From positions 372,001 to 436,000 of the forward strand of contig JBOEGE010000004.1 in the NCBI GenBank assembly GCA_050633265.1: 64,000 bases of DNA, written 5' to 3'. Below are positions 42,672-51,780 of this stretch, one piece after another. The position numbers and the translations under genes were made by a program. The notes beneath the pieces were generated by a model. The model was given only the letters and a program-made list of their open reading frames with translations, made no database searches and had not been told where the DNA came from. Numbering within the stretch: the first letter of the stretch is position 1; the number at the start of each line of letters is the position of its first letter. This DNA is from JBLHZY01 sp050633265. GTDB lineage: Bacteria > Pseudomonadota > Alphaproteobacteria > Rhodobacterales > Rhodobacteraceae.

Positions 42672-45311
42672 TTAGGCGAACTGGTAATCATAGGTGCCGT
42701 CTTTCAGCGCCACCTGCACCGATTTGATCGGGTCGCCCGAAACCATACGGCTTAGGACTTGGCGGGAAAGATCAGGCAGGATGGAATTGGTGATGATGTT
42801 GTCGATCATCCGCCCGCCGCTATCGGGATCGCGGCATTGCTCAACGATATGACCGATGACCTCATCTGTGAATGTCATGCTTGCGCCATGGGCATCATGG
42901 ATGCGTTTGACGATGGATTTGAGCTTGAGCTTGGTGATCCCAGCAAGGACTTCGCTGCCCAATGGGAAGTAAGGAATGGTCACGATCCGGCCCATCAGCG
43001 CGGGTGGGAAGACATCCAGCAAGAAGGGTTTAAGCGCCGTATCAAGCTCATCCATATCCGGGACAGTATTGCCGCCCTCTGCCATTTCCATGATCACTTC
43101 GGTGCCCACGTTTGAGGTGAGCAAGATCAAGCAATTCTTGAAGTTGATCGCGCGCCCGTTGCCATCTTCCATGATGCCTTTGTCAAAGACTTGGAAGAAC
43201 AGCTCGTGAATGTCTGGGTGGGCTTTTTCGATCTCATCAAGCAAAACAACCGAATAGGGCTTGCGCCGCACCGCTTCGGTCAGCCGCCCGCCTTCGCCGT
43301 AGCCAACATAGCCGGGAGGCGCCCCTTTGAGCAGCGAGACGGAATGCGCTTCTTGGAACTCGGACATGTTGATCGTGATGATGTTTTGCTCGCCGCCATA
43401 AAGGCTTTCGGCAAGGGCCAGAGCTGTCTCTGTTTTACCAACGCCGGAGGGGCCGCAAAGCATGAACACGCCGATGGGTTTGTTCGGGTTGGAAAGGCCT
43501 GCGCGCGATGTCTCGATGCGTTTGGCGATCATTTTGAGCCCATGATCTTGGCCGATCACCCGCTCGCGCAGATGGTCCGAAAGCTGCAAGATCGCTTGCA
43601 GTTCGTCGGTAACCATGCGGCCCGCTGGAATGCCTGTCCAATCGGAGATAACGGCAGCAACGGCTTGTTCGTCCACATGGGCATAGACCATACGATCATC
43701 TGGATTGGTCGCCTCGAGGCGCTCCATATGCTCGGCCATTTCTTTGCGCGCGGCCTCTGCATCAAACTCTTCGCCTTTCTCTTCGGCGATGGATTTGCGC
43801 AAGGTGAGGATCTGATCAACGACGGTTTTTTCCTCGGCATACATTGCCTCAGCGGCGGCCAGCTCTTCGGTATATTTGGCAACCTGCGTGGCCAATTCTG
43901 CGAGCCGCTCATCGTTGATCTCGCCGAGGTCTTTCTGGGCGTTCTTGCCCGCGATCTCGACATTGAGCGAGGCGATCTTTTCCTTCATATCGGCAATGCG
44001 CGCGGGCGTTGAGGATTGGCTAACGGCAACGCGGGCACAGGCGGTATCGAGCAGGGAGACGGCCTTATCGGGCAATTGGCGCGCGGGGATATAGCGCGCC
44101 GAAAGGTTCACGGCGGCCACGATGGCTTCGTCTGAAATCCGAACCTTGTGATGCTCTTCCATTGGCCCAAGAATACCGCGCAGCATATAGGCGCAGCGCT
44201 CCACATCGGGCTCGTCCACGTTCACCGGTTGGAAGCGGCGGGTGAGGGCTGGGTCTTTCTCAAAATAGGTGCGGTATTCGGCGAAGGTTGTTGCGCCGAT
44301 GGTGCGCAAAGTGCCGCGCGCGAGGGCCGGTTTGAGCAGGTTGGCCGCATCGCCCGTGCCTTGAGCGCCGCCTGCACCGATCAGTGTGTGGGCTTCATCA
44401 ATGAACAGGATGATCGGGGTCGGGCTGGATTGCACCTCGTCGATCACAGATTTGAGACGCTGCTCAAATTCGCCCTTCATCGAGGCGCCCGCTTGCATGG
44501 CTTGGATATCAAGCGCGTGCAGGCGTGTGCCCTTCAGCGCGGGGGGAACATCGCCCGCAGCAAGGCGCTGGGCAAAGCCCTCAACCGCAGCCGTTTTGCC
44601 AACGCCCGCTTCGCCTGTCAGGATCGGGTTGTTTTGGCGGCGGCGCAAAAGGATATCGACGATCTGGCGGATTTCATCATCGCGGCCAACGATCTTATCC
44701 ATCTTGCCGCTTTCCGCATCGGCCGTCATATCAATCGAATACCGCGCGAGCGCCGTGTTGCCAGCCGCGCCGGGCGCGCCATCGGCCCCGCCGCCAGAGG
44801 AAAGGCCAGAGCCATCCATCGGGCGCATGGTTTCTTCTTCGCTATCGGCCCAAAGCGTGCGGCTTTCTTTGCCCAGATGTTCGGCTGAAATCTCGCCGAA
44901 AATGGGTGAGTAGCCAACCATCTCGCGTTTGAGGTTCTTGTCGTTGAGCATGGCGACCAAAGCATGCCCGGTGCGGATTTGCGCTTCGCCAAAGAAGAGC
45001 GACGCATATGTCCAAGCGTGGTTCAGCGCGGCGGAGAGGTTTTCCGAAACACCCGGCGTTTCGGTGACGTTTTTCTCAAGCTTGCGCATGGCCTCGTCGA
45101 TGTCTTTGAGGATGCGGCCGCGATCAAGCTTGAGCTCGCGCAGGGTTACGGAGATATCGGCGTTTTGGTTTGAGATCGCGTGAAACAGCCAGTGGCACAT
45201 CTCAACATTGCGGTTCTTTTCGCCGCGCGCATGGCGCATCCCTTGTAGAAAGGCATCATAGCCTGCGCGGTTCATCTTGCCGGCGTATTTTTCGATATTA
45301 ATCTCTGTCAT
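42672..45311 (-). CDS. clpV: T6SS sheath-recycling ATPase ClpV
   Basis: ClpV (TssH) is the AAA+ unfoldase that dismantles contracted TssBC sheath in the cytosol. The 879-residue protein has a Clp N-terminal domain, a first ATPase module (Walker A GEAGVGKTAAVE, Walker B ILFIDEAHTLIGAG), a middle coiled region (about 415-530) and a second module (GPSGVGKTETALAL, VVLLDEIEKAHPD). The phrase GAPPGYVGYGEGG is the pore-loop region of the second module. I use the ATG at 45311; a GTG six bases earlier would sit too close to the AAGGGG site. It follows tssG by 29 bases. Confidence 0.96.
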   Translation of the reverse strand: MTEINIEKYAGKMNRAGYDAFLQGMRHARGEKNRNVEMCHWLFHAISNQNADISVTLRELKLDRGRILKDIDEAMRKLEKNVTETPGVSENLSAALNHAWTYASLFFGEAQIRTGHALVAMLNDKNLKREMVGYSPIFGEISAEHLGKESRTLWADSEEETMRPMDGSGLSSGGGADGAPGAAGNTALARYSIDMTADAESGKMDKIVGRDDEIRQIVDILLRRRQNNPILTGEAGVGKTAAVEGFAQRLAAGDVPPALKGTRLHALDIQAMQAGASMKGEFEQRLKSVIDEVQSSPTPIILFIDEAHTLIGAGGAQGTGDAANLLKPALARGTLRTIGATTFAEYRTYFEKDPALTRRFQPVNVDEPDVERCAYMLRGILGPMEEHHKVRISDEAIVAAVNLSARYIPARQLPDKAVSLLDTACARVAVSQSSTPARIADMKEKIASLNVEIAGKNAQKDLGEINDERLAELATQVAKYTEELAAAEAMYAEEKTVVDQILTLRKSIAEEKGEEFDAEAARKEMAEHMERLEATNPDDRMVYAHVDEQAVAAVISDWTGIPAGRMVTDELQAILQLSDHLRERVIGQDHGLKMIAKRIETSRAGLSNPNKPIGVFMLCGPSGVGKTETALALAESLYGGEQNIITINMSEFQEAHSVSLLKGAPPGYVGYGEGGRLTEAVRRKPYSVVLLDEIEKAHPDIHELFFQVFDKGIMEDGNGRAINFKNCLILLTSNVGTEVIMEMAEGGNTVPDMDELDTALKPFLLDVFPPALMGRIVTIPYFPLGSEVLAGITKLKLKSIVKRIHDAHGASMTFTDEVIGHIVEQCRDPDSGGRMIDNIITNSILPDLSRQVLSRMVSGDPIKSVQVALKDGTYDYQFA

Positions 45312-45340
45312 CTTCACAATCCCCTTATAAATCGAATGTC

Positions 45341-46423
45341 TTAGGCCGCGTTCTGCGCGCGATCCTGTTCCAGCGTGTAGCTGGCGCTTTGAATGTAATT
45401 CTTGTTGGCGGGCTCAAAATTGGGCGCAATACAGGCCATGTAGCCAAGCTCAGCGGTTTGGCCAAGTTTGGCGGGCGCGACCTGATCTGCGGGCAGCGAG
45501 AGCGCGATATCGACCTCGGTGGTGAAGCCCAGATACCAATGCACAATATCGCGCAGCCGGGCATGATTTTCGCCGCCGGGAAGCATGGTGCGATAGCTTG
45601 CGAGCGTGTCAGTCTGGATATTGAGGCGGATCTTTTCGTTGATCGATTGGACCTTGGAGCCAAGATGCATATCGCGCCCTAAAGAGGCGCCGCGCATGCC
45701 AAGGCGATTGGTCGCGCTGGCCTCCATTTCCATCCAAACGGGCACATGTTCCTCAACACTCACACGCAGCGCATCGCCAAGATAGAGCTCGATCATCTGG
45801 CGCAGGCGCACCGGGCTTTTGATCCGGCCTGAGTAGAGCGAAACGAGCGAAAGGCGGGTTGTATCATCAATGCTGTCGCGTTTGAGGAAGGCAGGGGTTG
45901 AGAAGCCGCCAATCGCGCCGACATAGGCTTGGAAACGGTCGCTGTCGGGGTGATCAAATTGGGTGATGGCACGGCTATCGGACCAGCTGCGAAAGAAGAG
46001 CTGCTGAAAGCGGGTCGCAAAAATATCGGCAAAGCGCACGAAGGCCTCATCGCCGCCGCGCACCCAGCGGTAAACTTCTTCGGTGGTGTTGATCGGAAGC
46101 GCGCCTTGGGGGCCAAAAAGGCCAAGCACGCGGCTGCGCAGGCGCGCAGGTTTGCCCGGCTTTTCCTCAACAGAGGAGAAATCCGATGTTGGAAAGGCAA
46201 GGTAGGGATCTTGGCCGATGGTGGCGGCTTCTTCGCGCAGGGTTGTGTTTTTGCCGATGCGCGGTTTGCCCTTGGAGCGCCGCTCGATTGAGCGCAGATA
46301 AGAGAGAAACCCGAGCTTGGATACGCGGTTCTTTTCGGCCTCTTCGGCGGCCAGTTCCGCGCGGGAAATCTGCCCTTTAGAAAGCTTGGCCGGGGCGTTT
46401 GTGGTTTCGGGCGTGTTGCTCAA
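45341..46423 (-). CDS. tssG: T6SS baseplate protein TssG
   Basis: TssG (ImpH/VasB) is part of the baseplate wedge with TssE, TssF and TssK. The 360-residue protein has the family segments FGPQGALPINTTEEVY, DEAFVRFADIFATRFQQLFFRSW and the C-terminal LPADQVAPAKLGQTAELGY. The N-terminal 60 residues are charged and extend slightly beyond the usual start, but the ATG overlaps the tssF stop by four bases, which supports it. The operon order tssE-tssF-tssG-clpV is common in proteobacterial T6SS loci. Confidence 0.95.
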   Translation of the reverse strand: MSNTPETTNAPAKLSKGQISRAELAAEEAEKNRVSKLGFLSYLRSIERRSKGKPRIGKNTTLREEAATIGQDPYLAFPTSDFSSVEEKPGKPARLRSRVLGLFGPQGALPINTTEEVYRWVRGGDEAFVRFADIFATRFQQLFFRSWSDSRAITQFDHPDSDRFQAYVGAIGGFSTPAFLKRDSIDDTTRLSLVSLYSGRIKSPVRLRQMIELYLGDALRVSVEEHVPVWMEMEASATNRLGMRGASLGRDMHLGSKVQSINEKIRLNIQTDTLASYRTMLPGGENHARLRDIVHWYLGFTTEVDIALSLPADQVAPAKLGQTAELGYMACIAPNFEPANKNYIQSASYTLEQDRAQNAA

Positions 46424-48354
46424 AGCAGGGGCCCTTTCCCGGTGCGGGGCGGCCAGACCTTGATATCGCCGCGCTGGATCGAGGCCGTGATCACTTGGGT
46501 AAAGCTGTTGACGGAGGCATATTCCGCCAAGAAGCGATCCAGAATTGCGCCAAGCAGGATCACCCCATTGCCTTCAAAGGCGGCCTCATCAAAGATCACG
46601 CGAATTTCCAAGCCGCGCGCAGCATGAAAACCATCGCCGCGCCGAATGGTGCGCACGACGGGGCGGGTTTCGACATTGCGCAGGCCTTGCAATTGGGTCT
46701 CGGTGATCGTGTCTGAGATATCGGCGAAAAGCGACAGCATCTCACGCAGGGAATTGCCGCCTTCGGCCTCGGAGCGATCCTCAAGCCCATAGTGATTGAG
46801 CGACAGATAGCTGATCAGCCGCCAGTAATTATCGCCCTCTGTGGCGCGGTGCGAGGCGGATTTTTCGATCTCTGTCATGGCTTCGCGCGGGCGGGTTGGG
46901 CCAGCAACGCAGGTCAGATTGACGGTCACATCATCGCAGAGGTGAAAATCATCGATGCTTTGCGCCAGCGGCAGATATTCTGGCAGGTGGCGATTGGAGC
47001 AGAGCGCGCGGACCTGCAAGCGCTGGGCGCGTTTGGAGTCTTCGGTCTCTTCGGGCTCGTAGATCGAGATGAAGGTTTCGGTGCCGCGATAGCGATGGCG
47101 CGCGCCAAAGCGGCGCTCTTGCTGGGTTAGCCTGCGCTGTTTGCGGCGGGTGGTGAAATAGAGCGCTTGGCGCGGTTTGACCCCGCCTTGGGGCAGGGCA
47201 TAGAGCGGATAAACCGGCACTTTGCTTTGGGCGCCCGCGTAATGCGCATAGACCGAGAGCACCTGATGAATTTCGTAATGGGTGAGCGGCGAGCTATCCG
47301 GCGTTACGACAAATTCGTGGCGCTTTTTGTCAAGGCGCACTTGGCTCGCGCTTTCCTCAAACAGGTTTACCGCAGGCACCGAATGCAGGCGGAAATGTTC
47401 GCCTGTGACGCGCGAGGCGACGTCTTTGTTGGCGGTGCCAAATTCCATCACGATCTGCATCTCGCCAGCTGTGATGCGGGGCAGAATATCGCCAAGGCCG
47501 GTGAGGCGAAACCCGAGGAATTTGCGCGGAAAAGCAAAGGCCTCGCGCAGGGTGGCAAAGCCGTTGAACAGGCGGCCATCATGGGGAAAGAGGTGATCCT
47601 CATCGCCAAAACCGACCTGCTCAATCTGATCGGGGTTCAGGCGGATAAAGGCCGGATCGCCGTGTTTATCAAGGTAGCGCAGCGAGAGGCGATTGAGATC
47701 GCAATGGATCTGCTCATAGAGCGCAATCGCATCCAGCATGTCGCCGGTTAGATAGATCGGCAGGCTTTTGATTGGCAGCTCGGCAAGCGGGCCAGCGGGC
47801 TTGGCGTGATCCTTGGCCGAGGGGCGCAGGATATCAATAACAACGCCGCCTTGGGTGCCTGTTGCCACGTCTGAGCCAAGGGCAGAGATCTGCGCAGGGC
47901 TTGAATGATAGGTCGCGCCGGTGATCGCCAGCGGCCAGATCGAGAGCGGCGAGCAGAGCCGAAAGCGGCAAGAAACCCGGCGATCAGCATCGACAAAGCG
48001 CGCATCCAAGTAGGCGCCTGCGGGGAAATGCAGGCCCTCATCGAGGTCTTTGTTATCAAAGGGTGGATTGGCCTCGACCAGCATCACGCTTGGGGTTGGG
48101 GCGAGCGCATCGGGGAAGATTTGTTCGAGCAGCTCGGTGGTGAAAGAGCGGAATTCTTCGTCCAGTTTGAGCTGGACGCGGGCGGCCATAAAGGCCGTTC
48201 CTTCGAGCAATCCAGCAACGGCCGGATCGAGATTTTCTTTCATCAGCCCGCCAAGGCGATCGGCAATGCCGGGGAATTCCTCGGCAAATTCGCGCGAGCG
48301 TTCATAGAGCAGGGCAAGCTCTCTGTTGTAGCTGTCGCGGAAGGCCTTTTTCAT
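46420..48354 (-). CDS. tssF: T6SS baseplate protein TssF
   Basis: TssF (ImpG/VasA) pairs with TssG to form the baseplate wedge. The 644-residue product opens with the diagnostic YNRELALLYERSREFAEEFPGIADRLG and contains DPAVAGLLEGTAFMAARVQLKLD and the C-terminal RGLEIRVIFDEAAFEGNG. It is a little longer than many family members. Four-base overlaps with tssE upstream and tssG downstream show tight translational coupling. Confidence 0.95.
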   Translation of the reverse strand: MKKAFRDSYNRELALLYERSREFAEEFPGIADRLGGLMKENLDPAVAGLLEGTAFMAARVQLKLDEEFRSFTTELLEQIFPDALAPTPSVMLVEANPPFDNKDLDEGLHFPAGAYLDARFVDADRRVSCRFRLCSPLSIWPLAITGATYHSSPAQISALGSDVATGTQGGVVIDILRPSAKDHAKPAGPLAELPIKSLPIYLTGDMLDAIALYEQIHCDLNRLSLRYLDKHGDPAFIRLNPDQIEQVGFGDEDHLFPHDGRLFNGFATLREAFAFPRKFLGFRLTGLGDILPRITAGEMQIVMEFGTANKDVASRVTGEHFRLHSVPAVNLFEESASQVRLDKKRHEFVVTPDSSPLTHYEIHQVLSVYAHYAGAQSKVPVYPLYALPQGGVKPRQALYFTTRRKQRRLTQQERRFGARHRYRGTETFISIYEPEETEDSKRAQRLQVRALCSNRHLPEYLPLAQSIDDFHLCDDVTVNLTCVAGPTRPREAMTEIEKSASHRATEGDNYWRLISYLSLNHYGLEDRSEAEGGNSLREMLSLFADISDTITETQLQGLRNVETRPVVRTIRRGDGFHAARGLEIRVIFDEAAFEGNGVILLGAILDRFLAEYASVNSFTQVITASIQRGDIKVWPPRTGKGPLL

Positions 48355-48929
48355 GTTTGCACTTTCAGGCGGGTCATTTGGATTTTGCCCGCGCCAAGAT
48401 CAACTTCGGCCACGAAATCGAGCGGCACATCGACAGGCGAGGCGACCATTTCAGCCGAGATATCGAAGGTGAGGCGCTGGGTGTTGATTGCATCGCTTTT
48501 GTTGATCGTGATCTCGATGGTTTCGGCGATCAAGCGCGGCTCGTAATTGATCAGGGATTCGCGGATGGATTGGATGATATTCTGGTTGGTCATATCGCTG
48601 GCAGAGACCGAGCTCATATCGCGAAAGCCAAAGTTGACGATTGAGCGTTCAACGAATGGCGCATCTGAAAGCGAAACAGCGGCATCCAAGCGGATCGTGT
48701 TCATCAGATTGCCAAGATCGGCGGAGAGATGACTTTTGAGGGTTGTCTCATCTGTGCCTTCGCGCCGCTCTTTGGAGCGTGCGGTGAGCTCGCGATCACC
48801 GCCTTGGTAATTGGCCTTGCCATCGCGCGCATCGCCGCTTTCGGCGGCCGAGCGAAAGACATGCATGATAGAGACCTGGCGGTGGCCTTTGAGTTCTGCA
48901 TTGTGATCTTTGGAGTTGGCGGGGCTCAT
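48351..48929 (-). CDS. tssE: T6SS baseplate protein TssE (gp25-like)
   Basis: TssE is the gp25-like baseplate subunit from which the sheath polymerises. The 192-residue protein has the GPW/gp25 domain in its C-terminal two thirds: LKSHLSADLGNLMNTIRLD, SIVNFGFRDMSSVSASD, INYEPRLIAETIEITI. Those features place it confidently. It follows hcp across a 134-base gap containing alternative hairpins and overlaps tssF by four bases. That gap is the only large one within this part of the operon, and may set the ratio between abundant Hcp and scarce baseplate. Confidence 0.93.
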   Translation of the reverse strand: MSPANSKDHNAELKGHRQVSIMHVFRSAAESGDARDGKANYQGGDRELTARSKERREGTDETTLKSHLSADLGNLMNTIRLDAAVSLSDAPFVERSIVNFGFRDMSSVSASDMTNQNIIQSIRESLINYEPRLIAETIEITINKSDAINTQRLTFDISAEMVASPVDVPLDFVAEVDLGAGKIQMTRLKVQT

Positions 48930-49004
48930 ATATGGGGCGCTCTATGCGTTGCGTGTGGTGCCCACAGTCCACCCTTCAGGCTGCGTTTTCCTGTAGGCGG
49001 GAAA

Positions 49005-49041
49005 GATACCGGCGCGAAAATACACGCCGGTATCGTATTTT
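49005..49041 (-). promoter_or_regulatory. Mutually exclusive hairpins in the hcp-tssE gap
   Basis: On the transcribed strand GATACCGGCG pairs with CGCCGGTATC (10 pairs, 10-base loop). An overlapping alternative stem, AAAATAC with GTATTTT, cannot form at the same time. Only a short T run follows. This could be a 3' stabiliser of hcp mRNA, a partial terminator or an attenuator limiting tssE and downstream genes. Confidence 0.5.
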
Positions 49042-49063
49042 TGGCCAAAGTGCGGGGCTTGAA

Positions 49064-49561
49064 TTAAGCGGACCACTCTTTGTTTTCGGCGATATCCCAG
49101 CCAGCAAGTGTTTCTGCGCCAGCGGCACCAGAAGCTTCTTGAAGTGTGTAAGTGATCTCGAACTTGCGGAAGTTCAGGGTCAGAGTTTCCTGAACGCGAT
49201 CGAGGCCATCTTTCGACGCACCGGTTTGGTAGGATGTGATCATCAGGTTTTCGAACTTGATTACGAAATACTCGAGCGGCGAAGCGCCACCGGATTTACG
49301 TACGATCAATGTGCCTTCGTCGATGTGCTCGCCCGAAGTACAGCGCTTGATCAGATCGTTGGATGCAAGGTCAACGTATTTCGTGATTGAAATGTCTTGT
49401 ACGTTGACTTTACCGCCACCGCCACCAGCACCAACATGTGTTGTGCCGCTTTGTGTGAGGCCCCAGTCCCATGCGAGAACGTCGATTTCATCGCGGTGGG
49501 TTTCGTCCTGAGACTCGCCTTTAATGTTGTTTGAAAGGTGAAGAAAAATATCGACAGCCAT
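49064..49561 (-). CDS. hcp: T6SS inner-tube protein Hcp
   Basis: Hcp (TssD) forms the hexameric rings of the expelled tube. The 165-residue protein starts MAVDIFLHLSNNIKGESQD and has DEIDVLAWDWG, DLIKRCTSGEHI and the C-terminal EITYTLQEASG, all typical of the family. AAGGAG precedes the ATG at ideal distance, fitting high expression. It lies between tssC (53-base gap) and tssE. No VgrG gene, the usual tip partner, is near. Confidence 0.96.
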   Translation of the reverse strand: MAVDIFLHLSNNIKGESQDETHRDEIDVLAWDWGLTQSGTTHVGAGGGGGKVNVQDISITKYVDLASNDLIKRCTSGEHIDEGTLIVRKSGGASPLEYFVIKFENLMITSYQTGASKDGLDRVQETLTLNFRKFEITYTLQEASGAAGAETLAGWDIAENKEWSA

Positions 49562-49614
49562 TGGTTAGCTCCTTGTATTGTCGGCCTTACTCATAATTGA
49601 GGGCTGAGAACTGA

Positions 49615-51099
49615 TTATTTGTTTGGAAGTTTGGAAACCAGGCTCATCCCGATATCCATACCTTCCATCTGGAAGTGTGGTTTGAGGAAGAACTTACCGA
49701 CATAGTAGCCGGGGTTCTCTTCGTCCTCGATAACCTGAACGGTAGCCCCTGCGAGAGGCTTCTTCGCCTTCTCCTTCTCACTGGCGCTCTCCGGGTTGCC
49801 CGAAACGTATTTGTTGACCCAGGACTGCAACGAAGTTTGCAACTGGTTACGATCGGGACTTTGGCCGATTTTATCACGCACCATACATTTAAGGTAATGG
49901 CTAAAGCGTGATACAGCGAAGATGTAGGGCAGACGTGACGACATGTTGTCGGAGGCTGTTGCCAGCTCGTCTGCGTATTTCTTGGGGCGATAAAGCGACT
50001 GAGCGCCGATGAAGGCGGCTTTATCGGTATGTTTGCGGTGGATCAGGCCGATGAGACCTGCCTTTGAAAGCTCACCTTCGCGGCGATCCGTGATGGAAAC
50101 CTCGGTGGGGCATTTCATGTCTTTGGACCCGTCGCCGGTGTCGAATGTATGGGTTGGCAGGTTCATCACTTCGCCGCCCGATTGGACGCCGCGGATCTGA
50201 ACTGTCCAACCGTGCTCTTTATGGGCGCGGTTGATATTGGTTGCCATTGCGTGGGCAGCGTTCATCCAGGCGTATTGTGTGCCTTCATGGCCATCGGTTT
50301 CTTCTTCAAACTCGAATTCCTCAACAACGGAGGTTGAGTTTTGGCTGTAAGGCTCGCGGGCAAGAACGCGCGGGCAAGTGAGCGCCACATAGCGGGAGTT
50401 TTCGCTGTCACGCAGCGAGTTCCAAGCGGCATAATCGGGCGTGTCAAAAATTTCGCCCAGATCGGTTGGGTTGGAGATTTCTGTAAAGTTATCAAGGCCA
50501 AGCAATGTTGGCGATGTGGAAGAGATAAACGGCGCATGTGCCACAGCGGCGATTTTGCCCATGTCGCGCAGAACGGCCACATCCGCAGAAGAGTGATCAA
50601 AGTAATAATCACCGATCAATGTGCCAAAAGGCTTGCCGCCCATTGTGCCGAATTCTTTTTCGTAGATCGTGTTAAAGAGCGGGCTCTTATCCCATTTGGC
50701 GCCGGGGTAACGGCGCAATTCGCTGGCCAGTTCCTTTTTGGAAACGTTCATCACTTTGACGCGCAATGAGCTGTCGGTTTCGGAATTGTTGACCGTATAG
50801 GCCAGGCCGCGCCAAGCCGATTCAATCGTTTGGAACTCTTCGTGATGCATGATCTTGTTGATCTGATCGGTCAGCTTCTTGTCGATCTTTGCAAGCATCG
50901 CATCAATCGTATCAAGAACATCCTCGCCAATCAGCGCCTCATCGCTGAGCGCTTCACGGACCAAGGCGTTTACGGCGCTGTCTACTTCACGCGCCGCATC
51001 TTCTGTGCGTGGTTTAATGCTTTGCTTGAGAATATCGGAGAATTCATCAAGCTCGCTTAGGGCTTCGCCGCCTTGGGCTGATTGGGCTTCGTTTGCCAT
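49615..51099 (-). CDS. tssC: T6SS contractile sheath large subunit TssC
   Basis: TssC (VipB) forms the outer sheath with TssB. The 494-residue protein has the family pattern: an N-terminal helical region, HHEEFQTIESAWRGLAYTVNN, GKPFGTLIGDYYFDHS, then FAVSRFSHYLKCMVRDKIG and the C-terminal NPGYYVGKFFLKPHFQMEG. This form is the standard full-length TssC. It lies 60 bases after tssB and 53 bases before hcp, as in most T6SS loci. Confidence 0.97.
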   Translation of the reverse strand: MANEAQSAQGGEALSELDEFSDILKQSIKPRTEDAAREVDSAVNALVREALSDEALIGEDVLDTIDAMLAKIDKKLTDQINKIMHHEEFQTIESAWRGLAYTVNNSETDSSLRVKVMNVSKKELASELRRYPGAKWDKSPLFNTIYEKEFGTMGGKPFGTLIGDYYFDHSSADVAVLRDMGKIAAVAHAPFISSTSPTLLGLDNFTEISNPTDLGEIFDTPDYAAWNSLRDSENSRYVALTCPRVLAREPYSQNSTSVVEEFEFEEETDGHEGTQYAWMNAAHAMATNINRAHKEHGWTVQIRGVQSGGEVMNLPTHTFDTGDGSKDMKCPTEVSITDRREGELSKAGLIGLIHRKHTDKAAFIGAQSLYRPKKYADELATASDNMSSRLPYIFAVSRFSHYLKCMVRDKIGQSPDRNQLQTSLQSWVNKYVSGNPESASEKEKAKKPLAGATVQVIEDEENPGYYVGKFFLKPHFQMEGMDIGMSLVSKLPNK

Positions 51100-51159
51100 G
51101 TGTCTTCACTTCCCTCGATCATGCACCGCTGCGTCGCGCGCGGGGCAGGTACAGTATTA

Positions 51160-51681
51160 TTATTCGTCTGCTTCGCTTTCGTCCGATTTGCTGCGTTCGG
51201 CCAAAGCCGCCATCAGTTCGGGATCGTTGAGCAAGGCTTTGATATGGTCTTGGGCTTTTGCTTTGCCGTTCATATAGCGCTGCAAGTTGGCCAGATGCTC
51301 GCGGGCTTCGAGAAGCTTTTTGAGCGGCGGCACTTGGCGCGCAATCGCGGCAGGCTCAAGATCTGTCATTTCCGAAAATTCCAGCGTCACGCCGAGTTTG
51401 TCGGTTGAATCTGGGTCGAGCGTATTTTCCACGGCAAAGGAAACGCCGGGTTTTACGGAAGCCATGTAATTATCAAGCGTTGCGGCTGTTACATCGGTGA
51501 AGTCGCGATCCCCAACGGGGGGCTTTTCAACCGGAGAGGCATTGCCCGAGAGATCAGACATCACGCCCATCACGAAGGGCAGCTCAACCATTTTCTCGCT
51601 ATCATATGGATCTTCATAAGAAATATTCACCCGTGGTGGGCGATTACGCTTGATGTGACCGGTTGCCGAATCTGATGCCAT
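51160..51681 (-). CDS. tssB: T6SS contractile sheath small subunit TssB
   Basis: TssB (VipA) is the smaller sheath subunit. The 173-residue product has the family features RPPRVNISYEDPYDSEKMVELPFVMGVMSDLSG and the helical segment ADLEPAAIARQVPPLKKLLEARE-like region that holds TssC. AAAGGGAGA precedes the ATG. A 99-base gap separates it from tssA and contains a candidate promoter overlapping an inverted repeat, so the sheath-tube genes may have their own promoter inside the operon. Confidence 0.96.
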   Translation of the reverse strand: MASDSATGHIKRNRPPRVNISYEDPYDSEKMVELPFVMGVMSDLSGNASPVEKPPVGDRDFTDVTAATLDNYMASVKPGVSFAVENTLDPDSTDKLGVTLEFSEMTDLEPAAIARQVPPLKKLLEAREHLANLQRYMNGKAKAQDHIKALLNDPELMAALAERSKSDESEADE

Positions 51682-51704
51682 TCTGGATCTCCCTTTTGCC
51701 GGAT

Positions 51705-51738
51705 ATGAAACCTTTAGTTGTTTGGCGAGTCAACTAAA
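51705..51738 (-). promoter_or_regulatory. Candidate tssB promoter overlapping an inverted repeat
   Basis: Read on the minus strand, TTGACT (51733-51728) and TTTCAT (51710-51705) are separated by 17 bases. TTTAGTTG and CAACTAAA (51713-51738) form perfect 8-base arms around a 10-base spacer, covering the -35 box and spacer. This suggests a repressed or activated internal promoter for tssB-tssC-hcp. Confidence 0.45.
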
Positions 51739-51780
51739 TCAAGTTAGAGCGGCGAAATTTATCAAACAAATCAATGGTTC

